Below the pieces are notes generated by a model that was not told the origin of the DNA, made no database searches, and saw only the letters and a program-made list of their open reading frames with translations. From Gracilibacillus suaedae (lineage in GTDB: Bacteria; Bacillota; Bacilli; Bacillales; Amphibacillaceae): a DNA stretch of 64,000 nt. Shown here one piece after another: positions 26,814-36,126 of this stretch (positions are counted from its first letter, which is position 1; the number at the start of each line of letters is the position of its first letter). The translations under genes were made by a program, and so were the position numbers. The stretch is from positions 62,001 through 126,000 of the forward strand of contig NZ_JAGFVL010000020.1 of NCBI RefSeq assembly GCF_017599345.1. Reading direction: 5' to 3'.

Positions 26814-27770
26814 CTACCTTTTGACATCGATATTATCTAGCTGGAACATAAATTGATGTAATTCTTCTTGATCTGGTAATCCTTCGTAATCACCTTTCAC
26901 TTGTGTTTGCATTGCCCCTACAGCATTCGCCCGCTTGACCGCATCGCTTAACGGAAGTTGATCAAGCATACCAGATAAAAAACCTGCCACGAAGCCATCA
27001 CCTGCCCCGACAGGGTCGATCACTCGTGGAACTGGAAATCCTTCGATATATCCGCTTTCATTTTTAGTCTTAAAATACGCTCCCTTTTCTCCAAGCTTAA
27101 TAATAACTGTTTCACAGCCACGAGCTAAAAATGGATCGGATACCTGTTCTGGATCTGTTTCATCAAATAAGAAGTCCGCCTCTGCTAAGCCTGGTAAAAC
27201 AATATCTGATAACGCCACCATTTCTGTTAGCACAGTTCTTGCTTTTTGTTCTGACCATAGCTTCCGTCTTAAATTCGGATCAAAAACGACTTTTACCTGG
27301 TGCTTACGAGCTAGCTTCATCATTCGAATCACAGTATGATAGGCAGAATCACTCAAAGCTGGCGTTATTCCGGTCACATGGAGATATTTGGCATCTTTTA
27401 TATAAGCTTCATCGATATCATCCGTTTGTAAAGTACTTGCTGCCGATCCTTTGCGATAATAACTGACACGGATATCATCAGCATGGCGGATTTCTTTAAA
27501 ATAAAGCCCTGTCGGAAAATCCGGATCTCGTTTAACTTGGCTGACATCGATTCCTTCTCCACGCACCGTATTTAAAATATATGTACCAAATTCATCTTTC
27601 CCTAGCTTACTAACCCAGCCTACGTTATGCCCAAGGCGAGCAAGACCTATTGCTACATTAGTCTCGGCTCCACCTACATTTTTGGAAAAGGTCTCTGCAT
27701 AGCGCATCATTGGAATTGATACGGGAGTAAATACAACCATTGATTCACCAATCGTAATGACATCTTGCAT
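26814..27770 (-). CDS. kdgK: 2-keto-3-deoxygluconate kinase
   Basis: A 318-residue PfkB/ribokinase-family kinase that phosphorylates KDG, the product of mannonate dehydratase, to KDPG. It has GGAETNVAIGLARLG near the N-terminus and the anion-hole/catalytic motif DPVGAGDGFVAGFL near residues 250-265, in which the Asp is the base. The gene sits between uxuB (2-base gap) and kdgA (5-base gap), which supports KDG rather than fructose as substrate. A GGGGTG site overlaps the end of uxuB, so translation is coupled. Confidence 0.93.
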   Translation of the reverse strand: MQDVITIGESMVVFTPVSIPMMRYAETFSKNVGGAETNVAIGLARLGHNVGWVSKLGKDEFGTYILNTVRGEGIDVSQVKRDPDFPTGLYFKEIRHADDIRVSYYRKGSAASTLQTDDIDEAYIKDAKYLHVTGITPALSDSAYHTVIRMMKLARKHQVKVVFDPNLRRKLWSEQKARTVLTEMVALSDIVLPGLAEADFLFDETDPEQVSDPFLARGCETVIIKLGEKGAYFKTKNESGYIEGFPVPRVIDPVGAGDGFVAGFLSGMLDQLPLSDAVKRANAVGAMQTQVKGDYEGLPDQEELHQFMFQLDNIDVKR

Positions 27771-27772
27771 GA

Positions 27773-28618
27773 TTACACCCCACTATATGCCATAAATCCG
27801 CCATCAACTGGAATACAAGTACCGGTTACAAAACCACTTGCTTCTTCATCAACAAGCCAAAGCAATGTTCCTAATAAATCTTCTGGCGATCCTAGGCAAC
27901 GCATTGGTGTATGATCAATAATTTTTTGCATACGTGGTGTTGGTGAACCATCTTCATTTGTTAAAAGCGGTCTGTTTTGATCTGTTAAAAAGAAGCCGGG
28001 AGCAATTGCATTGACACGTACATTCGCTTCCGCCATATGCACTGCAAGCCATTGTGTAAAGTTATTGATCGCAGCTTTGGCAGCACTGTATGCTGGCACT
28101 TTTGTCATTGGACTCGGTGCACTCATTGATGAAATGTTGATAACGGTCGTTTTCCGTTCCACCATCCGCTCGGCAAAAACTTGTGTTGGAATCAAGGAAC
28201 CGATAAAATTAAGGTTAAATACCGATGAGAAGCCTTCTGTTGTCATATCAAAAAATGTGCGGATGGAGGGGGCTGACAATTCTTCTTTTTCAAACTTTTC
28301 ACTTGCTGTTGTACCGTCAGGATGATTACCTCCTGCACCATTTATCAGAACGTCACAGGCTCCATATTCTTGGAATATTTTTTCTTCGGCTTTCATCACC
28401 GCTTCTCGATCGAGTACATCACAGCCAATTGCCAACGCTTCTCCACCTTGTTCTTTAATAGCATCAACTACCTTTTCTGCTTTTTCGTAAGTGCGATTTA
28501 ATATGGCTACCTTCATGCCTTGACGTGATAATTCCTTAGCCATTGCTCCACACAGGACACCGCCGCCACCAGTAACAACGGCTACTTTATTTTTTAAGTT
28601 CGAATGGATTGGTAACAT
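27773..28618 (-). CDS. uxuB: D-mannonate oxidoreductase, SDR family
   Basis: A 281-residue short-chain dehydrogenase that interconverts D-fructuronate and D-mannonate. The nucleotide motif reads [22 protein letters not shown] is the second motif, and the catalytic set is S in NISSMSA with YSAAK. This SDR type is the Gram-positive counterpart of E. coli UxuB (a different fold) and is recognised by its position between uxuA and kdgK. Its start lies 32 bases inside the end of uxuA, an unusually long overlap, with AAAGGAT as ribosome binding site. It provides mannonate for UxuA. Confidence 0.9.
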   Translation of the reverse strand: MLPIHSNLKNKVAVVTGGGGVLCGAMAKELSRQGMKVAILNRTYEKAEKVVDAIKEQGGEALAIGCDVLDREAVMKAEEKIFQEYGACDVLINGAGGNHPDGTTASEKFEKEELSAPSIRTFFDMTTEGFSSVFNLNFIGSLIPTQVFAERMVERKTTVINISSMSAPSPMTKVPAYSAAKAAINNFTQWLAVHMAEANVRVNAIAPGFFLTDQNRPLLTNEDGSPTPRMQKIIDHTPMRCLGSPEDLLGTLLWLVDEEASGFVTGTCIPVDGGFMAYSGV

Positions 28619-29693
28619 CTAATTCATCCTTTCCTTTGACTAATTGGTAAGCATCCCATAATCCCCATAAATACATAATGCCAAGTGCTCGATCATATAG
28701 CCCATAACCTGGTCTACACTGCTCATCCCAAATATGCCTACCATGATCAGGTCTCGTGTAGCCTGTAAAGTTAATATCATGATAGGCTCTGACAATCTCG
28801 TCAATGCCAATTGAACCATCATTTGTTCGGTGAGATGTTTCAATAAAATTACCATTATCAAATAATTTCACATTACGAATATGAGCAAAATGAATACGAT
28901 CTTGAAACTCATGAATCATCGAGACAATATCATTATCTCTTCGAACTCCTAATGCACCTGAACATAAAGTAATCCCATTATACTCGCTTGGCACCAGACG
29001 CATAATGTTACGGAGGCGCTCTTGTGTTGTCACTATCCGCGGAAGACCGAAAATTTCCCATGGCGGATCATCTGGATGAATCGCTAATTTGATATCATAT
29101 TCTTCACATACTGGAATGACTTTTTGTAAAAAGTACCGTAGATGATCGATTAAATCATCTTCTGTCACGTGCCGATAGGCTGCAAATAAATCCTTTAGTG
29201 TCTCTAATCGTTCCGGCTCCCAGCCTGGCATCGTATAATCAGGATTTGCGGCAATTTTTTCGACCAATTCTAACGGATCCATATCTGTCACTTTTGCCTT
29301 TTCATAGAAAAGTGCTGTCGATTGATCAGGTAAGGAACCAAATAAATCGGTTCTTACCCAATCAAATACTGGCATGAAATTATAGCAGATGACTTTTACA
29401 TTTACTGCCGCTAAATTTTTGATCGTCTCTATATAATTCGTAATATATCGATCACGGTCTGCTCTCCCTAGTTTAATAGATTCATGAATATTGACACTCT
29501 CCACAACATCTAGGTGTAATCCATAACGGTCTACTTGTTGCTTCACTTCATAGATGCGATCTTGCGGCCATATTTCACCTGGAGGAATATCATGCAATGC
29601 CCAAACAATACCCTCCACTCCGGGAATTTGTTTAATTTGAGATAAAGTTACACTATCATTCCCCTCACCAAACCATCGAAACACCATTCGCAT
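28587..29693 (-). CDS. uxuA: D-mannonate dehydratase
   Basis: A 368-residue UxuA-family TIM-barrel enzyme that dehydrates D-mannonate to 2-keto-3-deoxygluconate. The N-terminal [17 protein letters not shown], the [14 protein letters not shown] block, AIHPDDPPW and [12 protein letters not shown], with metal-binding histidines, are diagnostic. It follows aguA by 17 bases and runs 32 bases into uxuB. It forms the committed step of the glucuronate branch after fructuronate reduction. Glucuronate isomerase (uxaC), needed to supply fructuronate, is not in this window. Confidence 0.96.
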   Translation of the reverse strand: MRMVFRWFGEGNDSVTLSQIKQIPGVEGIVWALHDIPPGEIWPQDRIYEVKQQVDRYGLHLDVVESVNIHESIKLGRADRDRYITNYIETIKNLAAVNVKVICYNFMPVFDWVRTDLFGSLPDQSTALFYEKAKVTDMDPLELVEKIAANPDYTMPGWEPERLETLKDLFAAYRHVTEDDLIDHLRYFLQKVIPVCEEYDIKLAIHPDDPPWEIFGLPRIVTTQERLRNIMRLVPSEYNGITLCSGALGVRRDNDIVSMIHEFQDRIHFAHIRNVKLFDNGNFIETSHRTNDGSIGIDEIVRAYHDINFTGYTRPDHGRHIWDEQCRPGYGLYDRALGIMYLWGLWDAYQLVKGKDELDVTNPFELKK

Positions 29694-29710
29694 GTTGTCA
29701 CATCCCTTCT

Positions 29711-31756
29711 TTAGTAGATGGTTCGTCCGTATTGATCTGGGATACCAGATTTACGGTAAAAATAGGTGTTGATCTGATCACGCCATTCCTTAGCGTTCTC
29801 CAATTGTCGCTCTAAGCGATTCTTTACATTCTCAAATCGTTCCCTATCAATATGGTTGTTTAATCCATTCCATTGCTTGATTAAGCCTTCAACCTGTTCA
29901 TAGCCTTTATAATGAGTGTCATAGATATGTTGAATAACCGTCTTCCCGCTTTTTAACGTATACTTGTATGGTACATGGTGAAAAAATAAAAGCAGTTCAT
30001 CTGGAACTTTATCTAAGTCATTATATATAGATTGATGCGGTTCTTGATATTGTTCGGTATAACCTGTTCCTGTTTCTTTCGTCCGATCAACACCAATTCC
30101 AGCCCGATCAGCGAAATGATAGGTTCCCCATTTCGAATACTCATACCCATCAATATTAGGTCCGTAATGCAAACCAGGCGTTACCATCCAGCCCACTCCA
30201 AGTGGAGCGGTATAATTTTCATAGATTTTCCATGCGTTTAATAGCATATCTTCAATCGTGTGAAGCACTTCTTCGTTCGTACCAAACGTCTGCCTAATCC
30301 ATTCTTTTGCAATCTCTTCCGAGGTTAATGCTGGATTCCAGGTTAATCTGCCATATCCATAGAGATTTGCTTGTGCTAATGTATTTCCTGTCCAGTTTTC
30401 ATCATCACCAATATTTGAAACTGCTGCTACCCCACTGTATTTATTGTGATGAATATTGCCGGCTACTATTTCTTCAATGGTCGTTCCTTCTCCCTTAATG
30501 TGCGTATCAAAGGCAAGGACTTCTTTCCACTGTGGTATTAGATAGCATAAATCGATTTGTTGGCCAGTATATTCTTGCGCCACTTGAAATTCGATCATTT
30601 GATTCGTATTTGGCATCACCCCAATTAATGGTGAGACAGGCTCTCGCACTTGAAAATCCATCGGCCCATTTTTCACTTGTAAAATCACATTTTCATGGAA
30701 ACGTCCATCCAATGGTTTAAAGTGATCATAAGCTGCTCTTGCCCGATCTGTTGACCGGTCACGCCAATCCTGTAAGTGGTTATAGACAAAACAGCGCCAG
30801 ATTACTTTACCTTGAAATGGTTCTAACGCTGCTGCTAACATGTTCGCCCCATCGGCATGGTCACGATCATATGTAAAAGGGCCAGGTCTATTCTCGGAGT
30901 CTGCTTTCACAACAAATCCGCCAAAATCCGAAATATAATCATAAATTTCTTTACTTTTTTCTTTCCACCAATATTTTACGTTTTGATTAAGTGGATCTGC
31001 TGTATCTAGATCTCCGAGTGTCACAGGGCTGGCAAAATTGATACTTAGATAAAGTCTGATACCATATGTACGGAAAATGCTAGCAATCTCTTGGATTTCA
31101 GGAAGATACTTTTTCGTAATAAAATAGGTTTCTTCTTCCCAAACGTTGACATTGTTGATCGAAATGGCATTGATACCGACAGATGACAAAAATCTCGCAT
31201 AATCTTTGATTCTCGTTTTATCTTCGACAAATTGATTATTTTGATAGAAAATCGATTGACCGGAATACCCTCTCTCAATACTACCGTCAAAGTTATCCCA
31301 CTGATTCAGCATTCGAAATTGATTTTTCGGCTGTTCGACTATACTTAATTGTGTGATATCTGCATGGAGTTGCATCAACCTTAACAAATGATGTACTCCA
31401 TACAAAACAGCAACATCAGAATTACCGGTAATGATTAATTGTTTTTCATCCGACGCAAGCAGGAAAGCTTCTTCATTCTTATCTACTAATTTCGCTTGCT
31501 TGTTTTCATCTAAATATTGAGCTAGCTCACTCTTGTTACCGATTACAACTTTGCTTTTAAAGGGGTTATTCGAAACGTTGAATTCCTTGCCAAGCATTTG
31601 TGGTACAGCCACAAGCAGTTCTTCCTTTGCAGCTTGTACCTGTAACCCATCACCTACCACACTAACTTGATCAAACAAAAGTTGGTATTGCTCTTTCGTT
31701 TTGCTATCTGTTACTGGCTGATATTGCAGCCACATGTTATATTCTTTACTATTCAT
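29711..31756 (-). CDS. aguA: GH67 alpha-glucuronidase
   Basis: A 681-residue GH67 enzyme that removes (4-O-methyl)glucuronic acid from the non-reducing terminal xylose of aldouronic acids. Comparison with Geobacillus stearothermophilus AguA places the acid at E288 in ADSENRPG and the basic pair at D367 in NGPMDFQ and E395 in [26 protein letters not shown] and DQYGRTIY at the C-terminus are also typical. There is no signal peptide; it acts on imported fragments. It is the second gene of the seven-gene operon, 17 bases after the regulator, with AAGGAG upstream. It links the importer to the UxuA/UxuB/KDG branch. Confidence 0.97.
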   Translation of the reverse strand: MNSKEYNMWLQYQPVTDSKTKEQYQLLFDQVSVVGDGLQVQAAKEELLVAVPQMLGKEFNVSNNPFKSKVVIGNKSELAQYLDENKQAKLVDKNEEAFLLASDEKQLIITGNSDVAVLYGVHHLLRLMQLHADITQLSIVEQPKNQFRMLNQWDNFDGSIERGYSGQSIFYQNNQFVEDKTRIKDYARFLSSVGINAISINNVNVWEEETYFITKKYLPEIQEIASIFRTYGIRLYLSINFASPVTLGDLDTADPLNQNVKYWWKEKSKEIYDYISDFGGFVVKADSENRPGPFTYDRDHADGANMLAAALEPFQGKVIWRCFVYNHLQDWRDRSTDRARAAYDHFKPLDGRFHENVILQVKNGPMDFQVREPVSPLIGVMPNTNQMIEFQVAQEYTGQQIDLCYLIPQWKEVLAFDTHIKGEGTTIEEIVAGNIHHNKYSGVAAVSNIGDDENWTGNTLAQANLYGYGRLTWNPALTSEEIAKEWIRQTFGTNEEVLHTIEDMLLNAWKIYENYTAPLGVGWMVTPGLHYGPNIDGYEYSKWGTYHFADRAGIGVDRTKETGTGYTEQYQEPHQSIYNDLDKVPDELLLFFHHVPYKYTLKSGKTVIQHIYDTHYKGYEQVEGLIKQWNGLNNHIDRERFENVKNRLERQLENAKEWRDQINTYFYRKSGIPDQYGRTIY

Positions 31757-31773
31757 ACCTACTCTCCTTCTCT

Positions 31774-32451
31774 CTAAACAAAAAATTCTGGATTTTGATC
31801 TTTTAGCTGATCTTTTTCTATTTCAACGAGCTGTAGATGTTCCATCGCTGCTTTTTCAGCTGTCTCAGGATCTCTGCCAGCTATTGCTTCAAATATATTA
31901 CGATGCTGGGCGACGATGATTTTCCAATCATGATTGACAGAAAGACGTAGTAGACGTAAACGATCAAATTGAACATTCATTCGTTTTACCATATTCCATG
32001 TTCTATGTTTACCACAACCTCGATACATTAACTGGTGAAATTCATCATCTAATTCGAATAAGCGTTGATAAGATCCTTTTTCTAATGAAAATTCCTGAAG
32101 TGTTAAGTTGGATTCCATTTGCAACAAATCTTCTTTTTCCATTGTTTCGGCTGCTTCTCTTACAATAGCTTTTTCAATATTTTCTCTGACAAAGCGTCCT
32201 TCCTCTACTAATGCTAAATTAATTTTAGTCACAATAGTTCCAATTTGTGGATAGACCCCTAGCAATTCTTCTTGATTTAATTGTAGAAAAGCTTCTCTAA
32301 CTGGCGTTCTGCTAACATTAAGCTTATCCGAGATTTCTTTTTCAGATAGCTTTGTTCCAGGGGCAATTTCCCCATTCATAATTTGTGTTTTAATCGTGTT
32401 ATACACATAATCCCGTGACGATCCTCTTGTTCTTTGACTTTGAGTGACCAT
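31774..32451 (-). CDS. GntR/FadR-family regulator of the glucuronate operon
   Basis: A 225-residue regulator with an N-terminal winged helix (about 10-80, [20 protein letters not shown]) and a C-terminal FCD ligand-binding helical domain (about 90-220) with metal-type histidines ([20 protein letters not shown]). It leads the operon ahead of aguA and matches in position the UxuR/AxuR regulators that respond to glucuronate or mannonate intermediates. It probably represses its own operon through the palindrome at 32467-32476 next to the start point. AAGGTG precedes the ATG. The effector is inferred from context. Confidence 0.88.
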   Translation of the reverse strand: MVTQSQRTRGSSRDYVYNTIKTQIMNGEIAPGTKLSEKEISDKLNVSRTPVREAFLQLNQEELLGVYPQIGTIVTKINLALVEEGRFVRENIEKAIVREAAETMEKEDLLQMESNLTLQEFSLEKGSYQRLFELDDEFHQLMYRGCGKHRTWNMVKRMNVQFDRLRLLRLSVNHDWKIIVAQHRNIFEAIAGRDPETAEKAAMEHLQLVEIEKDQLKDQNPEFFV

Positions 32452-32466
32452 TCCTACACCTTCTTT

Positions 32467-32476
32467 ATACTAGTAT
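32467..32476. promoter_or_regulatory. Palindromic operator at the glucuronate operon start
   Basis: ATACTAGTAT is a perfect 10-base palindrome placed 10 bases downstream of the -10, near or just after the start of transcription, and 16 bases upstream of the regulator ATG. FadR/GntR-type proteins bind short palindromes in such places; autoregulation is inferred. Confidence 0.5.
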
Positions 32477-32486
32477 GGTAGTTTAT

Positions 32487-32515
32487 ATTATACGCTTATT
32501 ATTAGTAAATTTCAA
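32487..32515 (-). promoter_or_regulatory. Promoter of the seven-gene glucuronate operon
   Basis: On the minus strand TTGAAA (32510-32515) and TATAAT (32487-32492) are separated by 17 bases, a close sigma-A consensus. It lies 36 bases upstream of the regulator start codon. Confidence 0.85.
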
Positions 32516-32528
32516 CATTGAACATGGA

Positions 32529-33014
32529 TCATTCTTCATATTCCCATAAAATTCGCCATTCTTGATCCTCTTCAGCTAAAATAACTGGTTGATCAATTTC
32601 TAAATAACCATATTTACTCTGATAAATATAGGTTACGATAAGTCGATAAACGGTTTGAGTGTTTGCCAGATCTGTGGTCATTTGATAATTTTCAATTTTC
32701 ACCGGTTCATCGATCGTAAAATCAAACGTGTTAACACCAAAATGTTCAAGAAATACATGGGCACGATCCTGAATATAGTCGCTCTTGTCGAATCTGTTCT
32801 TCATGGACGAATGAAACATCTCCCATGAATTGGAGAAGTCTCCGCTTTGTTCGTATTGGTAAAACTGTTCTGCAACTTCTTCCACTTCTCGTTCTGTGGA
32901 AAAAAACTGTATGATCACATACACAACTAACGTGATGAAAGCTACCGAAAGGATTAATCCGATTAGCAATATGATGTTACGGTTTTTTTGATAATTATAA
33001 CGGCGAAATTTCAT
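32529..33014 (-). CDS. Membrane-anchored protein of unknown function
   Basis: A 161-residue protein with a basic N-terminus (MKFRRYNYQKNRN), one transmembrane helix (about 15-39, LLIGLILSVAFITLVVYV) and an extracellular domain of about 120 residues. The outer domain begins EVEEVAEQFYQYEQSGDFSNSWEM-like sequence, reminiscent of NTF2-like or DUF4878-type domains that follow a single helix, but I cannot assign a family. The start is the ATG at 33014, 6 bases after GGGTGA; an upstream in-frame ATG at 33077 has no ribosome binding site. Two cre sites lie upstream between it and the candidate small RNA and might affect it as well. Confidence 0.65.
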   Translation of the reverse strand: MKFRRYNYQKNRNIILLIGLILSVAFITLVVYVIIQFFSTEREVEEVAEQFYQYEQSGDFSNSWEMFHSSMKNRFDKSDYIQDRAHVFLEHFGVNTFDFTIDEPVKIENYQMTTDLANTQTVYRLIVTYIYQSKYGYLEIDQPVILAEEDQEWRILWEYEE

Positions 33015-33129
33015 TTTGATCACCCAATTTTCAAAATTATATTCATTTAAAAAGCCTTTATATAGCATATTCGCCATTACTTAATTTAGAATTAACATTA
33101 TTTACCAATAAAATAAGTATATATACCTA

Positions 33130-33171
33130 TTGTAATCGCTTTCTAAATTTTATATACTGAAATCGGTTACA
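33130..33171 (+). promoter_or_regulatory. Promoter with two cre sites for a candidate small RNA
   Basis: On the plus strand TTGTAA (33130-33135) and TATACT (33153-33158) are separated by 17 bases. A cre with 13 of 14 matches (TGTAATCGCTTTCT, 33131-33144) covers the -35 and spacer. A cre with 14 of 14 matches (TGAAATCGGTTACA, 33158-33171) covers the predicted start point. Their centres are 27 bases apart. Strong repression by CcpA in the presence of glucose is expected. Confidence 0.75.
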
Positions 33172-33291
33172 ATAATAGTTGTTGTGTACATATACTGTTC
33201 ACATCTTCCTGAGATGTGGATACATGTACAGTATTTTGATTCAAAATAGATTGTCCCCCTTTGCACCCTATAATATAGGGTGCCTTTTTTT
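33165..33291 (+). ncRNA. Candidate CcpA-controlled small RNA
   Basis: A predicted transcript of about 127 nt starts behind the double-cre promoter. It contains a hairpin with stem CACATCT/AGATGTG (33200-33218) nested in ATACTGT/ACAGTAT (33192-33234), an unpaired stretch with TCCCCCTTTG (33254-33263), and a perfect terminator GCACCCTATA-A-TATAGGGTGC (33263-33283) followed by CTTTTTTT. C-rich unpaired stretches of this kind are used by RsaE/RoxS-type and other Gram-positive small RNAs to pair with ribosome binding sites, and RsaI of Staphylococcus is CcpA-repressed. I do not recognise the sequence as a named family, and no ribosome binding site or credible ORF is inside it. Confidence 0.55.
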
Positions 33292-33542
33292 GCAACAACA
33301 AAACTCCTTTACCGAAATCTCCGATCCTGCTTGTTTTTATGATGTGGAGTAGATACATACTGCGAACTAATGAAAATTTGTGGAGTGAGGTTTTCCCCAT
33401 TCTGATTTTTACTGAGTGCTTACATACGCTACGGCAAGATACTTCGCTGTGCGTAGTGTTCTGTTTTTTGAAAGAAGTAATACATGGGAGTAGATTTCCG
33501 AGTATTTTCGCTTTAAAAAGATAGAACACTGTTACTAGCGTA
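33292..33542. other. Intergenic stretch without a recognised gene
   Basis: No supported gene. The minus-strand frame at 33167-33529 overlaps the candidate small RNA and has no ribosome binding site or recognisable composition. No promoter pair was found. Confidence 0.4.
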
Positions 33543-33656
33543 GGCAGAATACGGAGACTCCTTTGGGAACAGCACGAGCCGAAGATCCACTTGGTAAAGT
33601 GGTTTTCTTTACCAAGTTAGCTGAGGCCGTGCCCACGGAAAGCGGAGTATTCTGCC
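33543..33656. repeat. Bacillaceae-type intergenic repeat forming a long hairpin
   Basis: The element begins GGCAGAATAC (33543-33552) and ends with its complement GTATTCTGCC (33647-33656). The phrases GGAGACTCCT, GGGAACAGCACGAG, GCCCACGGAAAGCGGAG are, from memory, a recurrent intergenic repeat in Bacillaceae genomes. Inside, GCACG/CGTGC and GCC/GGC pair, and the top is a perfect 11-bp stem ACTTGGTAAAG/CTTTACCAAGT (33589-33617). The whole can fold as one long imperfect hairpin. No transposase is present. Its function is unknown. Confidence 0.7.
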
Positions 33657-33765
33657 GGAGCGGTTTGTCTGCACTCTCAAAGTCAAGAATGGAAGAGAGC
33701 AAACACATGTCCAAGTTACTTCGCGGTTTATTGATTTTGTGCTATTCTTTGATATTCTTGGAACA

Positions 33766-33796
33766 AAAAACACACTCCACTTGGGAGCGTGTTTTT
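33766..33796 (-). terminator. Terminator after the DoxX genes
   Basis: AAAAACACACTCC and GGAGCGTGTTTTT pair with one mismatch, leaving T-runs on both strands. It directly follows the stop of the downstream DoxX gene. Confidence 0.8.
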
Positions 33797-33799
33797 AGC

Positions 33800-34318
33800 T
33801 TAGTGTGCTTCTGCTTGTTTGATAAAGCTTTCTGCATTTTTGTGTGTAACTTTTTCTTTGATAAAAGGAATCACATATCTATCTAATCCAAATCTTCCAG
33901 CGTTATAACCTGCTACAAGTATGAATAATGTGAGTAAAATCATTTGACCATTTGTGCTGATGGTTCCACTGAATAGGAATGCAAAGTTCATGATGATTCC
34001 CATTAATGCTGCGAAATTAGTAAACACACCTAGGATAAGTGCGATACCTACTAGTAATTCTCCCCACATAACGAGGAATGTAAAGATATCAGCTCCAGGA
34101 ATTGCAACAGCTTCTAAGAATGCAGCCCACCAGCCTTGAACAGTTGGATTCTCACCACTCGCATTTGCTACAGCTCCTTGTAGAAATCCGCTAGCATCAA
34201 ATTCTCCACCAGTAATCTTACCCCAACCTGCTGTCATCCATTGATACCCTAAATACACTCTAATGAAAGCTAATATTCCTGCTACTACTTTATTATTTCT
34301 TAATAAGTTTACAAACAT
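33800..34318 (-). CDS. DoxX-family membrane protein (second of a tandem pair)
   Basis: A 172-residue protein with four hydrophobic helices, DoxX/DoxD family. Conserved features are IRVYLGYQWMTAGWGKI near the N-terminus, MWGELLVGIALILG and AGYNAGRFGLDRYVIPF at the end. Family members include the DoxD subunit of archaeal thiosulfate:quinone oxidoreductase and bacterial proteins tied to redox or oxidative stress; the exact role here is unknown. It is about two-thirds identical by eye to the upstream gene at 34372-34890, so the two arose by tandem duplication. The 5' regions of both share a similar block containing TATGTGAA and GTTGAACA or TTGAACA. Confidence 0.85.
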   Translation of the reverse strand: MFVNLLRNNKVVAGILAFIRVYLGYQWMTAGWGKITGGEFDASGFLQGAVANASGENPTVQGWWAAFLEAVAIPGADIFTFLVMWGELLVGIALILGVFTNFAALMGIIMNFAFLFSGTISTNGQMILLTLFILVAGYNAGRFGLDRYVIPFIKEKVTHKNAESFIKQAEAH

Positions 34319-34371
34319 TATTGGTCACTCCTTTTAATTTTTGTTCAACACTTCACATATTTAACTATAAA

Positions 34372-34890
34372 TTAATTTGTTTCTGCTACGACTTGTTTTA
34401 ATTGATTTCTTCTCTTATTTGCTATTTTTTGGCGAATAAATGGAATTACGAAACGGTCTAAACCAAATCTACCTGCATTAAAACCTGCTGCTAACAGAAG
34501 TGCTGTTAATAAAATCATTTGCGGATTACTGCTTACTGTTCCACTGAATACAAATGCAAAGTTCATTACAATTCCCATCAACGCTGCAAAGTTTGTGAAG
34601 ATCCCTAGAATAAGCGCAATTCCTACTAAGAACTCTCCCCACATTACTAGAAAGCTAAAGACATTTGCTCCTGGAATTGCCACATTTTCAAGAAATGCTG
34701 CCCACCAGCCTTGTACTGCAGGATGGTCACCTCCTGCTTTAGCTACTGCTCCTTGTAAATAACCGGACGCATCAAAACCTCCTGTTATTTTGCCCCAACC
34801 TGATGTCAACCAAGTATACCCTAAATAAACACGAATAATAGCTAGAAACCCTGCAACATAACGATTAGTCCTTAAGAATTCTAAAAACAT
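34372..34890 (-). CDS. DoxX-family membrane protein (first of a tandem pair)
   Basis: A 172-residue, four-helix DoxX-family protein, paralogous to the next gene. It has the same blocks (IRVYLGYTWLTSGWGKI, MWGEFLVGIALILG, AGFNAGRFGLDRFVIPF) and the same length, but a different, more basic C-terminal tail (RQKIANKRRNQLKQ). AAAAGGAGTG lies before the ATG. The 53-base gap to the second gene repeats part of this gene's own 5' region, so duplication included regulatory DNA. Whether both belong to one transcript or each has its own promoter is not clear. A redox-related function is likely from the family only. Confidence 0.85.
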   Translation of the reverse strand: MFLEFLRTNRYVAGFLAIIRVYLGYTWLTSGWGKITGGFDASGYLQGAVAKAGGDHPAVQGWWAAFLENVAIPGANVFSFLVMWGEFLVGIALILGIFTNFAALMGIVMNFAFVFSGTVSSNPQMILLTALLLAAGFNAGRFGLDRFVIPFIRQKIANKRRNQLKQVVAETN

Positions 34891-35134
34891 CTTCCATCAC
34901 TCCTTTTTAATGTTCAATATTTCACATATAGTTATATGTTTGTTATCTTTAATACACTTATATCATATCATGTTTGAGTTCTATTTCAACAATATTGTTC
35001 ATTTATTCACAATTAAGTCAATTCTTTGTGTCTAATTTGTGACATCGCTTCCTTTTTCAGTTATGCTAATAATACATGCTTTTATTTGCAAGGGATAAAC
35101 GATCACTTATAAAAAAAGAGATGAGGTGCAAGGA

Positions 35135-36055
35135 ATGAAATATCGCAGACTCGGTAAAACAAATCTAGATGTCTCAGTAGTAGGAATTGGTACTTGGCAA
35201 TTCGGTGGTGAGTGGGGACAGGATTTTACGCAAGTAGAAGTTGATCAAATTCTCGATCAGGCAAAACAAGAAGGAATCAACCTGATCGACACTGCTGAAT
35301 GTTATGGTGATCATCTCTCTGAACAATTTATCGGTAATTATTTAAGTAAAAATAATCGTGAAGACTGGATTGTAGCAACAAAATTCGGTCACCATTTTCA
35401 CCGTAATTTTGAACGAACGCGCCATTGGTCTGCAGATGAAGTGTTGAAACAACTGGATGACTCCTTGAGATCATTAAAAACGGATTACATTGATGTTTAT
35501 CAGGCCCATTCCTGTACTGATGAAGAATTTACTAATGATGATTTATGGACCACGTTAGACAAACAGAAGCAGGCAGGTAAGATTCGACACTTAGCGATTT
35601 CACTAGCTGGAAATGAAGACAGTTATCAGACTGATCAAGCAACAGAGGTTGGAGCGGAAGCAATTCAAGTAGTTTATAACCGCCTTGACCGTGCACCCGA
35701 GGAAAAAATATATCCTGCTGCCATTAACCAAGATCTTGGCGTTCTGGCCAGAGTTCCATTAGCAAGTGGCTACTTAACCGGCAAGTATAAACCAGGTTCT
35801 ACATTTGAAGCAAATGATGTAAGATCCAGACATGATCGTGACAAAACCGACCGCTTGTTAAGAATCGTTGAAGAAATTGCCCGCCATGAAGTTCCTGAAG
35901 GAGTAAATATGGCAAGTTGGGCGCTTGCTTGGTGCTTAAAACACGATGCTGTCACGACTGTTATACCAGGTTGTAAAAACCGAGAACAGGTCATTTCCAA
36001 TGCACGTGCGGCTGATTTAGGTATCGTTTCAGAGAAACATCCGCAAGCTAAATGA
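35135..36055 (+). CDS. Aldo/keto reductase
   Basis: A 306-residue NAD(P)H-dependent aldo/keto reductase. The catalytic tetrad is visible: D and Y in DTAECYG, K in VATKFG and H in YQAHSC. The N-terminal KYRRLGKTNLDVSVVGIGTW and late IPGCKNREQV, which binds the cofactor phosphate, are typical. The substrate is unknown; the sequence is of the broad YhdN/IolS-like group. The start is ATG 35135, 6 bases after GAGGTG; a GTG at 35126 overlaps that site. It ends at a strong terminator and appears monocistronic. Confidence 0.88.
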   Translation: MKYRRLGKTNLDVSVVGIGTWQFGGEWGQDFTQVEVDQILDQAKQEGINLIDTAECYGDHLSEQFIGNYLSKNNREDWIVATKFGHHFHRNFERTRHWSADEVLKQLDDSLRSLKTDYIDVYQAHSCTDEEFTNDDLWTTLDKQKQAGKIRHLAISLAGNEDSYQTDQATEVGAEAIQVVYNRLDRAPEEKIYPAAINQDLGVLARVPLASGYLTGKYKPGSTFEANDVRSRHDRDKTDRLLRIVEEIARHEVPEGVNMASWALAWCLKHDAVTTVIPGCKNREQVISNARAADLGIVSEKHPQAK

Positions 36056-36082
36056 ATTATCTTGTAAATAATTGTTTCAATA

Positions 36083-36120
36083 AAAAAACAACAGCTCAAT
36101 GATGGAAGCTGTTGTTTTTT
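36083..36120. terminator. Bidirectional terminator after the aldo/keto reductase
   Basis: AAAAAACAACAGCT and AGCTGTTGTTTTTT form a 14-bp stem with T-runs on both strands, shared with the convergent small membrane protein gene. Confidence 0.9.
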
Positions 36121-36126
36121 ATGTAG

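Noticed and set aside
33165-33291. Identification of the small RNA as RoxS/RsaE
   Set aside because: Shares only a C-rich stretch; the rest does not match what I recall of that family, so it is left unnamed.
33167-33529. 120-codon minus-strand frame
   Set aside because: Runs antisense through the candidate small RNA and its terminator and has no ribosome binding site.
33563-33886. 107-codon plus-strand frame
   Set aside because: Lies in the intergenic repeat and antisense to the DoxX gene; composition is not protein-like.
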